Shown: positions 12,601 to 23,415 of the stretch, one piece after another
Numbering within the stretch: the first letter of the stretch is position 1
Layout of the letters: each line of letters starts with the position of its first letter
Source: Viola odorata
Lineage: Eukaryota > Streptophyta > Magnoliopsida > Malpighiales > Violaceae
DNA: 64,000 bases
NCBI GenBank assembly: GCA_963691705.1
Contig: OY829541.1
Location: 51,356,377-51,420,376, forward strand
Reading direction: 5' to 3'
The notes under the pieces: generated by a model
Told to the model about the DNA's origin: nothing
The model's database searches: none
The model's input: the letters and a program-made list of their open reading frames with translations, nothing else
Program-made: the position numbers and the translations under genes

Positions 12601-12835
12601 TCAAAAGAGGATGGCTAATGCCTACAACAAGAAAGTACGGTCTCACGAATTCAAAGTCGGGGATTTGGTGCTAAGGAAGATTCTCCCTCATCAGTAGGAA
12701 GGTTAAGGGAAATGGGCCCCATGGTATGAAAGTCCATATGTAGTTGAGAACGCATTCTCAGGAGACGCTCTAATGCTCACCAACATGGAGGGGGACAACA
12801 TACCGAGACCGGTGAAAAGATGTACATTCGCTTAG
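9660..12835 (+). pseudogene. Ogre-1 pol (RT, RNase H, INT), decayed
   Basis: Fragments in several frames, in the order of a Tat-type pol. RT: PMPKKDGKICIEQV near 10,010 and the catalytic YVDD near 10,295, then EVRSFLGRINYIARF near 10,520. Gypsy RNase H: 10,740-11,080. A second, archaeal-like RNase H typical of Tat begins WTMFFDD near 11,180. INT: DDE core residues in GIDIIG, ITDNGT and GAVEAAEK (12,010-12,320), then the C-terminal GDLVLRK near 12,660. Many stops and frameshifts; non-functional. Confidence 0.75.
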
Positions 12836-14224
12836 AAATCGGTGGGCTCAATCAAAAGACATAGGGTTTCCTTATGACAAAACCATTTGATGTCCATCTT
12901 GAATCAATAAAATGAGAGTTTTCCAAAAATTGCATTTTTTTCAAAAAATAAAAAAATTCTATTTTGTCTTATTCTTTGAAACGACAAAAGGAAACTAAGT
13001 TCTAAAAAATCGTTTGAGTCATACAAACTGCGTGTAAACTAACATCACTAACCACTGCTAGTTTTGCAGGGATAAAATATTTTGATTGTTCATCATGATG
13101 AACTCCTTACATTCACGTTTTCATAGCAGGAAGGCCAATCAACGTACTTAATGCGGTCTTGTTCTGAGATATGACAACATTTACGCCCTACACGGTTTCT
13201 GACCGCAAATTCGAGATTCAACCAGGATCAAGTTTTTCATGTTTTGAATTTGATCATCACAAACAAGATCTCCCCACGTGCACAACAATTATACGGTGAA
13301 GATCAACCCTCTGATTGGTGAGCCAGTAAGCACAAATGTTGATGGGATTGCATTCACTTGTTTCATCCACAATCCCGTGCTACAAAAAACTGAAGTGTTA
13401 GAGCTGCTCTCTGAAAAGAAACAACTGGTTAGATTCCCTAATGGCAGTCTGAATCTCCAGCAGACCAAGGATTCTCCTCCCTATGGTGTTCAGGTCATAT
13501 TATCAGTCATCCCCGACATAAAAGATGTCTCCTCGTCTAGAGCAGTCAAGGGGCGATACGGGAAAGATTTCAAAACGGTTCTTTGGTCGCTACAATAAGC
13601 TGGGTTCCTTGCAGAACATCTCACATTTCTGTTTCTAAGAATGGACCAACATGAAAAGGTTGCACCTTCAATGTCCGGCAGAGCCATCATTCAGTCATCT
13701 AGGAGGATGTCAACGCCTAGAACACTATCCAAGACTTAATGACCATCCTTCAAAATGCTGCGAGTAACTATATCTGCAACAATACCATTATCTTGTTGGA
13801 GTACAGATGACGCTGGATCAGGATCAGAATCATACCGCCGATTTCCCGTTGATAAACCTGTCAGATCGTTAGCTGCTACTTGTTTCACACATCCAGAGAA
13901 GTCCACTTTCTTCTCTGCCTCTTTAAATTTTTGTACAATTATTCTGCATTCATTCCCGCATTGGGGGCAATTCTTTTAAATTGTTCATAAATTTTCGTGA
14001 GATGTCATGCCCTTACATTTAAAATTGTTCAAATTTGTTGAACTTTATAATTGTGAATAAGATTTTTGATAAAATCCACATGACCCTCGAATTTTTTCAA
14101 ACCTTCCATAGATCGAGCATGTTCAACACGTTACTGCATCATGGATAACTTGTACATCCATCATATGACATGCATGATCTCACCTGCTTGCTCTTATATC
14201 TGCAACATGCTTTAGATGTAAGCA
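12836..14224 (+). other. Ogre-1 region behind integrase, unassigned
   Basis: No known domain. One open frame of 106 codons (13,278-13,598; MHNNYTVKIN start, FTCFIHNPVLQK inside) could be a remnant of an extra ORF in the position where Athila-1 has one, but I see no similarity to it. Near 13,950 the sequence CGCATTGGGGGCAATT resembles the GCATTGAGGACAATG motif that follows the Athila extra ORF. Confidence 0.35.
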
Positions 14225-14375
14225 GTCATAAACATATCCCTGTGAGCATTTTGGGCCTTCACGCCTTATTCTTTTCATGAGTACAAATGCCAAACTAAGT
14301 GCTAGTTAGATTTGCATAATATCCTGGGTACATGCACCATTAGATATGGGATAGCAGTAAGATAACATTGGACTT
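14225..14375 (+). other. Conserved block X in Ogre-1
   Basis: Contains TGTGAGCATTTTGGGCCTTC, TTGCATAATATCC and ATTAGATATGGGATAGCAG. The same series is found in Athila-1 (2,965-3,100) and on the minus strand in Athila-3 (28,860-28,995) and Ogre-2 (52,040-52,190). No coding capacity. Confidence 0.65.
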
Positions 14376-15824
14376 TGCTCTTTATTCCATTTTTTTATTT
14401 TTCCCATTAAGACAATGAGCAGTGCTCGACGGAGGTATTCAATAGGAGGTAAGGTGCACAACGAATATGGAAGAAAAGAAATCCTCGAAGATTGTTGATG
14501 GCCAGTGTTGGAAGAAGACCAAAGGACTTGGGCACTTCTGGTTTTCGTGTCTATATGTATATGCGTGTTGTATGAATTTTTTTCATTTTAGATGTCTTGG
14601 CCACTATCTTTGCCAAGATAGTCCAGAGAGTCTTTTGCATGATTTTCTGTTCAGTTTTCTTTGTGTGTTTAGGAAAATTACATGTTCTGTGTGTTATTCT
14701 TAAAATCAGAGGACTTGTTGCTTGAAACCTTGTCATCTCACTCACATAAGATGTAAAAATGCTTCAATTTTGACTCCATACCATACTACAGGGGCAAATT
14801 AATTGGGTTAACATGATCAAACATCCAATCTTTTATAAAGGGGAAAGGAGAAGACTCTGTGTTCTTGAAACATTCTTGGGTTCATGAAAAGGAGAAGAAG
14901 AAAAAAAGGGAAAATAAAAATGGTGCTTGCAATGCTTTGGTATTTTTGCCTCAGCAAGTGAAAATATCCAAAGATCTATCTCTGAATAAAACCAGCCAAA
15001 CAGACAACACACGTCTTGATATTTTTGCCTCATCAAGCGAAAATATTCAAGAAACTACATGTCAACGGACAACACACGTCTTGATATTTTTACCTCATCA
15101 AGCAAAAATATTCAAGAAACTACATGTTAACGGACAACACACGTCTTGATATTTTTGCCTCAGCAAGCGAAAATATTCAGGAAACTGCATGTTAAAAATG
15201 TTGGTATAATAAATGGGCGAAAACAAATAAGGAAAAAGCAGTCGATGAATTAAAAGAATGAAAAGTAAACGGTTGTTGTTCTGTTTCTATTTGTATGATG
15301 TTGTTATGAAACACTTGAATTTTTTGTTTATGTAAGCTTGGATGTTTGGGGTATTGGTTAGGCCTCAATAGTAAGGATTTGGAGTTATAAGTTGAATCAT
15401 TTGAAACACTCTGTGTAATGGGGATAATTGGTTTCCTTGCGAGTATTCTCTGATTTTGCCTTTTCTGTGTGTTTTGTTATGTCTTGAGTTAGTATATTTG
15501 ATTGACCATTTACTATCTAGATATTTTTACCTGGCCAACGATCAAGAAGAAGCAGCCCCAATGAAGATTCAAGAATCTAGGTGTTGTACCCTTGAAATGA
15601 TTAAGAAGAAGAGCATCTCCAATGAAGACTGAAGAACGCCCTCACCGCACTGTTCATTGAAAAACTAAAAATAAAAATAAATAAATAAAGATCAACTTCA
15701 CTTCTCCTCCCCAACAAAGTCCTTTCGATTATATGAAGGCCCATGCATGTGCATCTTCATCTGAAGTTTATTCACTCGGATTGACATTGCAAATCTGATT
15801 TTGCGCTATGTTTGCTGCATTTTT
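14376..15824 (+). other. Ogre-1 3' non-coding stretch
   Basis: No supported gene. The 14,467-14,703 frame reads as a random AT-rich open frame. The main structure is a 65-bp array at about 14,938-15,192, listed separately. Confidence 0.4.
14938..15192 (+). repeat. 65-bp tandem repeat in Ogre-1
   Basis: Three good copies starting near 15,003, 15,068 and 15,133 (each begins GACAACACACGTCTTGATAT) plus a degenerate copy before them. Each unit contains TTTTTGCCTCATCAAGC and GAAAATATTCA, a small imperfect inverted repeat. Ogre 3' regions are known to generate such arrays. Confidence 0.8.
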
Positions 15825-15945
15825 TATGAGAGTAAACACGTAGCCTTATTTCTGAGTGTGAGCGTAAACACCAGTATCCAGTGAGGATTGCCTACGTCTA
15901 CATGTTCTGGAAAAGTCTTGTCCTTGAGATCGTTATCTCCTAGGC
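15825..15945 (+). other. Conserved block Y in Ogre-1
   Basis: Contains GAGTGTGAGCGTAAACACC, CCAGTGAGGATTGCC and GGAAAAGTCTTGTCC. Equivalent to 3,955-4,075 of Athila-1 and to 50,895-51,030 (minus strand) of Ogre-2. Confidence 0.65.
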
Positions 15946-16490
15946 AAGATGCAGATGCTTTTCTAGGCTTGCATCAGGCATACTTATATGATAGAAACTG
16001 GATGACATGTTCTCCAGAAATGCATAAACTTGTTGAACCTTCTCTTGATAGGGAAGTGGTTTTTATAAAATACTAGGGGCAAACCTTAGGGTAGTGTGGG
16101 AATACTTTCATATATAATATACATGATTTGATTTCATTGTTTTCATTTATCAATTGCTTTCTTTTTTTTCACCCATTGTTGCTTCGTGTTTTTTTGCAGG
16201 ATACAGATATGCGTCAGTGGAATCTCACACTGTGATCAATCTCCGCCAACAAATCCATCCAACACCCGAATGGAGTATGTTACAACTCCTCAGTCAACTT
16301 CGTGTGGCGGCACATCTTCCCCACCGTCCAATGAGCATTCGAATGGAGCACATTACCACTCCCCAATCAACTTCGTGCGACGGATCGCGCTCCTTCTTTA
16401 GAATCCACACCCAACGGGCAACAGCATCCGAAAGGATTTCATCATCAATATCTCAGTGGGTAGCAGCGTCCGAGTGGATTTCTCACCATC
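15946..16490 (+). other. Ogre-1 3' region before the CRM insertion
   Basis: Contains TAGTGTGGGAATA near 16,095 and, from 16,240, loosely repeated segments (AATGGAGTATGTTAC / AATGGAGCACATTAC; CAGTCAACTTCGTG / CAATCAACTTCGTG) that continue as arrays behind the insertion at 25,040. No gene. Confidence 0.45.
16486..16490. repeat. Target site duplication of the CRM element (pair at 25,035-25,039)
   Basis: CCATC on both sides, directly adjacent to the TG and CA ends of the LTRs. Confidence 0.9.
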
Positions 16491-17310
16491 TGATATGATC
16501 CTAGTTGCGTAGGATACGTAACAAGTAATTCCCGATCTAGTTCTGGGCTTGGATTTCAAATGCGGAAAATAAGTCAACAAGTACGAGCTTAGACCTGAGG
16601 ACAACTTGTGTCAACCAACCTAATCGATTTCAAGTGAGGTTCTTGATTCGATCCCGCGACCTATATTCAACCTGTGAATATCAACCTTGGGCGACGACTC
16701 AATGGAATGGATTTTTGGGTTTTACTTGCTATCCTAATCGAGTATCCGGACTCAAAGAGGGACAAGGTTCGCGAAGAACAATTGAGAAAACTCTCTGGTT
16801 TTTATTTCAAAATAACGTAAAAATAATGAAGAGGGTTGCTCCTTTAAATAGGAGAAACCCTAAATCCTTACAATGGGAAACCTTCCCTTAATAGAACTCC
16901 TAATTACTTAATTAAAATAAATTCAGACTAATTTAATTAATTAAGGAAAATAGCTAAATAAATAATGGAAGGTCCGACATTGCAGTCACTAGAGTCGTTG
17001 ACGCTAAGGCATAGAGTCATTAGCGTCAACGATGCCATCCTCTGTCTAAGAAAGCCCTTGAAAACAGTCATTAGCATCGTTGACGCTAAGCTTAGAGTCA
17101 ATGACGCTAACCACTGTTTCTTCAAGATTTGCTCGGGATTTCGGCGACAAGACAACTCACTGGACACTGGTTCTTCTCACGCAACACAGCTTCCTCGATG
17201 AGTGTCTCACACTGTAACTCCTTGTAGATAAGCTGAGAAAGTCTCACCTGCAACTCCTTGCTCGAGTTATTGGACCATTAGGTGGTAAAGGGATGCGTAG
17301 ATTCGCATCA
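16491..17310 (-). repeat. CRM 3' LTR
   Basis: 820 bp. On the minus strand it starts TGATGCGAATC and ends GGATCATATCA. A TATA-like TATTTAAAGG lies at about 16,846-16,856 (minus strand). A hairpin-rich TGACGCTAA segment lies upstream of it at 16,996-17,125. Confidence 0.9.
16996..17032. other. Perfect inverted repeat in the CRM 3' LTR
   Basis: TCGTTGACGCTAA at 16,995-17,007 faces TTAGCGTCAACGA at 17,020-17,032, with 12 nt between. Further TGACGCTAA copies follow to 17,125. Confidence 0.8.
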
Positions 17311-17323
17311 TTCCCTCCCCCTT
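17311..17323 (-). promoter_or_regulatory. CRM polypurine tract
   Basis: Minus-strand AAGGGGGAGGGAA directly before the 3' LTR. Confidence 0.8.
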
Positions 17324-19887
17324 AAAGAGGATTCGCCCTCGAATCTGTTCCAGCAACAACCTCTCCAGCACCAGCATCAGCAGCATCCTCGATATCATCA
17401 CCTACATCAAACAACACTAGGTCAGAAACGTTGAAAGTGGCACTCACAGAACCATACTCACCTGGTAAGGCAAGCTTGTAAGCATTATTGTTGATCTTCT
17501 CGATGATCTGGAATGGACCGTCGCCTCTGTCTGACAACTTGCCACGGCGTTGGGCTGGAAACCCTTCCCGGCGTAAGTGTAGCCACACCAAGTCACCCAC
17601 ATTGAAGGATACCGTCTTCCTTCCTTCATTTTTCTTGGTCGCCAACATCGCATTCATTCGCTCTATGTTGTGTTTGGCTTTCTCATGTAACTTCTTCACC
17701 AGGTCTGCTTTCTTCGCTCCATCTAAGCTAGAGACATCACTTACAGGCAAAAGGATTAAATCCAAAGGTGTCATAGGATTAAAACCATACACGAGTTCAA
17801 AAGGTGAATAATGAGTAGTAGAATGAATGGAACGGTTGTAAGCAAATTCAATAAATGGTAGACACTCTACCCATGTGGACATATGCTTACGGACCAATGT
17901 ACGCAATAGAGAACCCAAGGTTCAGTTTACTACCTCTGTTTGACCGTCAGTTTGTGGATGATAAGAGGTAGAATAAAGCAATTTTGTACCAAGTCTCTTC
18001 CACAAAACACGCCAAAAATGACTCAGGAATTTACTATCCCTATCACTGACAATAGATAACGGTATACCATGCAAACACACAACTTCTTTAAAGAACAAAT
18101 CAGCAATAGCAGTAGCATCATGAGTAGTAGCACATGGAATAAAATGGGTCATCTTAGAAAATCGATCCACGACTACAAAAATACTATCTTTCCCATGCCT
18201 GGATTTAGGTAAGCCTATAACAAAGTCCATGGACAGATCAGTCCAAGGATGGGAAGGTACAGGTAATGGCATGTATTCGCCATGACTGGCCACCTTAGAC
18301 TTGGCCTTTCGGCACACTAAACATCTAGCAACGACGCGGACCATGTCGTTTTTCATATGGGGCCAATAAAAGTGGTCTTTAAGCACATCAAGAGTCTTGG
18401 TCACACCAAAGTGACCCATCAAACCACCACAATGTGACTCTTGCACAAACAATTCTCGTAATGAGCATGCAGGTACACACAAACGTTTGCGTTTAAATAA
18501 GTAACCCTCATGTCTATAAAATTCAGATTCGGCTCTATTCATGCATGTATTATATATGTCACCGAAATCAACATCAGTAGGGTATAGTTCAATAATGTGT
18601 GCAAACCCAAGCAACTTAGCACTAAGAGAGGAAAGAAGTACATACCTCCGCGATAGTGCATCAGCCACTACATTTTCCTTACCTTGCTTGTATTGGATAT
18701 GATATGGGAAGGGCTCGAGGAACTCCATCCATGTCGCATGGCGTCGGTTCAACTTACCTTGCCCCTTTAGGTACTTCAAGCTAAGGTGATCCTTGTGGAC
18801 AATGAACTCCCGCAACATTAAATAATGCTACCAAACTTTGAGTGCGCGCACAAGAGCGTGGAGCTCCTTGTCATAAGTCGAGTACCGGAGTTTGGCATCC
18901 TTTAGCTTCTCACTGAAATAGGCTATTGGGCGCTTCACCTGCATCAGTACAACACCAATTCTGATCCCACTCGCATCGCATTCCACTTCAAACTCCTTGT
19001 CGAAGTCCGGTAGGGCCAAGACAGGCGTCGAAGATAAGCGGTCCTTAAGTGTCTGAAATGCCTCCTCCTGCGGTTGCTCCCACCTGAAAGGGACATTATT
19101 TTTAGTTAGCTCGTTTAAAGGTGCAAATATAGTACTGAAATCTTTAACAAACCGCCTGTAAAAATCGCAAGGCCGTGAAACGAGCGCACGCCACTTGCGT
19201 TCTTCGGAGTTGGCCACTCTTTGATCGCCTTGATCTTCTCCTCGTCAACTTTCACACCTTCTACACTGACAATGAAACCAAGAAAACTAACTTGTTCTAA
19301 AGCAAAGGAACACTTAGCGAGTTTAGCATATAATTGTTGTTCATGCAGTGTAGTAAAAACAACTCTAAGATGTGAAACATGTTCATCAATGGATTTGCTG
19401 TAAATTAATATGTCATCAAAATAAACCACAACAAATTTACCAATAAATTGCCTAAGAACATGATTCATTAATCTCATGAAAGTACTAGGTGCGTTGGTCA
19501 GTCCAAAAGGCATGACCATCCACTCATAAAGACCATACTTTGTTTTAAAAGTTGTTTTCCATTCATCACCCTCTTTCATGAGAATCTGATGATAGCCACT
19601 CATTAAATCAATCTTAGATAATACTTGACTACCACTTAGTTCATCTAACATATCATCTAAACGAGGTATAGGGTGTCGATACTTTACAGTGATTTTATTG
19701 ATGGCGCGGCAGTCGACACACATACGCCAAGTTCCATCCTTCTTCGGCACTAAGATCACTGGAACAGCGCATGGGGATAGGCTTTCCCTCACATAGCCAC
19801 GACTTAGCAACTCATCAAATTGTCTCTGTAACTCCTTGGTCTCCTCGGGATTGCTCCTATATGCTGGCCTGTTTGGGATAGTTGATC
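17322..19887 (-). pseudogene. CRM pol: RT, RNase H and integrase
   Basis: RT (19,880-19,160) has [17 protein letters not shown] motifs, [20 protein letters not shown] and the catalytic YFDD. RNase H follows with the start [11 protein letters not shown] and [11 protein letters not shown] has an HHCC finger (H in ESHCGG, H in GHFG, then CLVC), and D, D, E in SMDFV, VSDRD and QTEVV. The C terminus (RRGKLSDRGDGPFQ, ATFNVSDLVLFD) is the GPF-type domain without a chromodomain, and its frame ends just before the LTR. Breaks: a frameshift near 19,165 and in-frame TAG near 18,827 and TGA near 17,920, both explained by single C-to-T changes. A solo LTR interrupts RT at 19,888. Confidence 0.85.
19883..19887. 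repeat. Target site duplication of the solo LTR (pair at 21,057-21,061)
   Basis: TGATC on both sides of the insert. Confidence 0.85.
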
Positions 19888-21056
19888 TGATGTGATCCTG
19901 CCTAGGGTTAGTAAGCCGGATAACATATGGAGCTTAAGGAGGATCTAGCCAAGCGAATCATCTAATGAACACCATGTCCACACGAAAGAAAAGACACAAA
20001 ATATGTATATTTAGCGGAGAAATTACACAAAGAGCGATGGGAAGGTGGGAGTTACCGGGAATTAGAAGATGGATGGAACGGACGGAGATAAGCACATACG
20101 AAGTAGCGACAATCACACGAACGATTGCTTGATCAAGTAATAATTCGAGGGCCAAGTTGGGACTCGTTTCTATGGATGATCAAACAAGAAAAATATATAT
20201 TTCATTCACACAAATCGTCAACACGATTACAAGCTTTGATTTCCCGGAGAGAGATCGGGAGGAGTAATCTCAAACTCAAGCGATCCCTCTCAATGAATTA
20301 AAATGTTGAGCCATGGCTTAGTTGACAAGAGAAAGGAGTAATCTCACTTTACAAAAATCAACCAAATGTCTAAGCTCTCTCAGAAAAAGAAACAAAAGAG
20401 CTATATATAGTTCGTACATAAGACGGGCTTGAAAAGCCCCAAAAATCCACCTTCACGGGAGGCAAAACGCTATAGCGTTTTCACCATAACACTATAGCGT
20501 TTTGCTACTGGAAAGTTTCCAGTGGCAAAACGCCATAGCATTTTGATCAAAACGCTATGGTGTTTTGAAGAACCGATTTCATTCTAAGAAGGCTTTACAC
20601 TGCGCGCTAACATGCCGACAAGCATAACTTTTGATCCAACCATCCGATTGGACTGAAACTTGTCCCAAACGAAAGCTAAGATCTTGAAGATTCCGTCAAG
20701 CCTTTGTTCTCTCAAATCGGACTCCATTTGCTTTCCCAAATGCTCATGATGATCGGTCCTCTTGGATGGAGCATTTGTAGTCGAGGTTGTGTGGCGCACG
20801 TTGGGAATGTTTGGCTTCGCTTGGGTAAGTGCACGTGTCCTTATGACTTGCTAGGGCTAGACGTGCCTCTACTTCATGGCTCTCTCGGCCATCTTGGGAA
20901 TTCCGTGCGCCTAGGCCTAGGCATTGCGAAGATTTGGCACTTGATCGTCGACCTTGGGCATGATTTATGCTCCTTTGTAAGGCTCGGCTGCCCGTGACCG
21001 GTCCTCTTGGCTTCATGCCAAATTGTTCTAACTCGGAGGGGGCCGTGATCACATCA
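19888..21056. repeat. Solo LTR inside the CRM RT
   Basis: 1,169 bp, starts TGATGTGATC and ends GATCACATCA, a perfect 10-bp terminal inversion, flanked by the 5-bp duplication TGATC (19,883-19,887 and 21,057-21,061). Removing the insert plus one duplication restores the RT frame between a VPGS-type and an IPNRPAY-type motif. TG...CA ends and a 5-bp duplication indicate an LTR element; no internal genes, PBS or second LTR are present, so recombination left one LTR. A TATA-like CTATATATAG is at 20,401-20,410. The family and orientation are unknown. Confidence 0.75.
20462..20567. other. Palindromic hairpin array in the solo LTR
   Basis: Contains the perfect 18-nt palindrome AAAACGCTATAGCGTTTT (20,464-20,481), a near-perfect palindrome ACTGGAAAGTTTCCAGT (20,506-20,522) at the centre, and three further variants of CGCTATAGCG. 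The two halves form a long imperfect inverted repeat with arms of about 50 nt. Confidence 0.8.
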
Positions 21057-22139
21057 TGATCCGGGCACGAAATAGATTTGGTACTCGATCCCGCGAATAG
21101 GTGGTAGCCCCGGGGGCATCTCATCAGGTATGACATCCTTGAATTCCTGCAAACGATTAGCAATACCAATATGCATAGAACTCATAGGGTTAGGATTAGA
21201 AGAGTTTAAGCAAAACGATTTAAAAAGAAGGAGAATCAGTGGACGGCTTGCGCCAAAACTGGATTTTTGTAAAAGCAAAGCTTGCCTCACATCTCTCCCT
21301 TTGGCGAATATATTTAATTTCTTTTTCTCACCTTCGCCCACTCTCGCATGCTCTCTTTTTTCATGCGGGCTGTTTTGCTCACTTACACTTTTCCCATGCT
21401 CTCTATTTTCATGGGGGCTGTTTTTCGCACAATTTCTCTCCACATGCTCTATTTTCATGTGAGTTATTTTTCTCTCGTTTACTCTCTTTCTTTTCAACAC
21501 TCAGCCCTCCTCTCTCTCTCTTAAGTCTCTTTGTAATCTCATACTCAGTATAGGACTTGATCATCCACTGTTGGTCCTCAAAAACTTCCACCGGTGTCAA
21601 GGGTGCAAGAGTGAACTTCTTCCCATCTTTTACCAACTTATACCGATTAGTTCTTCCTTCATGATTGGCTTCCCGATCAAATTGCCATGGTCGTCCAAGT
21701 AAGATGTGACTTGCTTGCATGGGGACAACATCGCAAAGGATTTCATCCTTGTACTTGCCTATGGAAAACTCAACCAACACTTGCTGCGACACCTTCAATT
21801 CACCTCCATCATTCATCCATTGCAACAACTAAGGCTTGGGATGCTTCATAGTGGGCAGCCCTAACTTGTGCACTAACAAAGTGCTAGCACAATTTGTACA
21901 ACTACCATTATCAATAAACAGGGAGCACATCTTCTTATTAACCAAACAACGGGTATGAAATAAATTTTCTCGTTGTTCCTCCTCACATACCTCGGGTTTT
22001 GGCTGGGTGTTAAGGTTACGCCTAACCACAAGCGCCTCTGCGCGTGCTGCCAGTTGCAGCTCCTTATCCGACTTATCCCCTTCAACCTCCTCATCCACAC
22101 AGCTAGAATCATCACACTCTTGATCATCCTCCGAATCTA
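21057..22139 (-). pseudogene. CRM protease and start of RT
   Basis: The protease region holds a retroviral aspartic motif, LFIDNGSCTN (DNG in place of the usual D-T/S/G-G), then ASTLLVHKLGLPT and the second conserved protease motif ILLGRPW. The RT start (DVIPDEMPPGLPPIRGIE) is in another frame. Breaks: a TAG at the 21,829 junction and a frameshift between 21,500 and 21,410. The frame continues across the solo LTR at 19,887. Confidence 0.75.
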
Positions 22140-23415
22140 GATCCCCATTATCACGTATAAGCAAAATTCGCTTATTAGGACACTCAGCTTGTCTGTGACC
22201 CCTTCCTTGACACTTGAAGCAGATTATACCCCTAGTCGGTACCCTATTGGTTGTAGTAGAAGAATTATTACCACTATTCCGAGAAGGTGTGGGAGTATTT
22301 GTTGCACCCTTGGTCACATAATGTTACGGTGCTCATTTGGGTGATTCCTTCGCAAACTTATTACCCTTCTCCCATGACTTCCATGATGTGTTCTTCCCAC
22401 TAGTTGTAGAGGGACTAGTAAAAGAACTCCGTGACTTCCTGTGCTTCTCTATCTTGATAGCTAAGTGCAACATCTCTTCCAAGTTGGTGTAATAAGTCAG
22501 CTCCAAGGCATTGGCTATCTCCCAATTCAACCCACCAAGAAACCTAGCCATAGTTGCCTCTCTGCTCTCCTCAATTCGCGCCTTAACCAACGCAATTTCC
22601 ATCTCATTGAAGTAATCTACTACGCTATTACTCCCTTGGGTCAAACTCTGCAACCTTTGGTGGAGATCACGCTGAAAATAATTAGGAACAAACCTCCTTC
22701 TCATAATGGCCTTCGGCTCCTCCCAAGTCTGAACTGGACCGGGTCCATCTCTTTCTCTTTTCTGAACTAATGAGTCCCACCAATGTACGGCGTGCCCACT
22801 AAACTCCACAGCTGCCAATCTCACCTTCTTACCTTCCGAGTAATTATGGAAAAGAAAGATCGAGGTGACCTTCCTTTCCCAATCTAAATATGCATCCGGG
22901 TCATCCTTACCCTCAAACGGAGGTATCTTCATCTTAATACTCCCGAGATTAGAGTCAACCCTCTCTTCCGGCCTATAACGCCTACCATTAAACCTATTCC
23001 CCCGCTCATACACATAGTCCTCATCTTCCTCATACTCATCCCACTGCTCATGGTGAACTGGTCGAGGACGTGCTACAGGGCGCTCGCGCACCGGACGCTC
23101 GGGTATGGGTCTCTCACGATTAAGCGCACGCCTAGGTATTACTTCCTGCTTCGGAGGCTCCACATCCTCATCGCTATCACTAGCCACCTGACCATCTACA
23201 AGGGGTTGTTTTTGATCCACCTTTGGTATGGACGCATGAGAACTATTCACGACATTGTGATCGGCCGCAAAGTTTGTAGGTGGTACTCCCAAACGTGATC
23301 CCTCAACCGTTTGTATGCGGACATCCATGGCTACTAAACGTTCCAGAATAGTCTCTAATAGTCTCGTTCCCCTGGGTCCCTCAGTCTCATCGTTCGAAGT
23401 AGAATGATTAGACAT
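22140..23415 (-). pseudogene. CRM gag
   Basis: Start chosen at 23,415 (MSNHSTSNDE), which fits a Gag N terminus better than the longer open frame from 23,478. An acidic and Arg/Pro-rich segment (residues ~60-150) precedes the capsid-like domain (IKMKIPPFEGKDDPDAYLDW, AAVEFSGHAVHWWDSL, RRRFVPNYFQRDL). A CCHC zinc knuckle (CFKCQGRGHRQAEC) lies near 22,170-22,235. Two in-frame stops (TGA, TAA) lie at 22,319-22,335 between capsid and knuckle. The role would be assembly of the cytoplasmic particle. Confidence 0.85.

Noticed and set aside
14225..16160. A separate nested Athila element inside Ogre-1
   Set aside because: Only blocks X and Y match; there are no LTR borders, target duplications or Athila coding remains, and Ogre-2 has the same blocks in the same order.
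21130..21553. Plus-strand frames (21,130-21,553) opposite the CRM protease/RT junction
   Set aside because: Shadow of the pol strand with repetitive HALFSCG-type translation of a degenerate repeat; no support as antisense gene.
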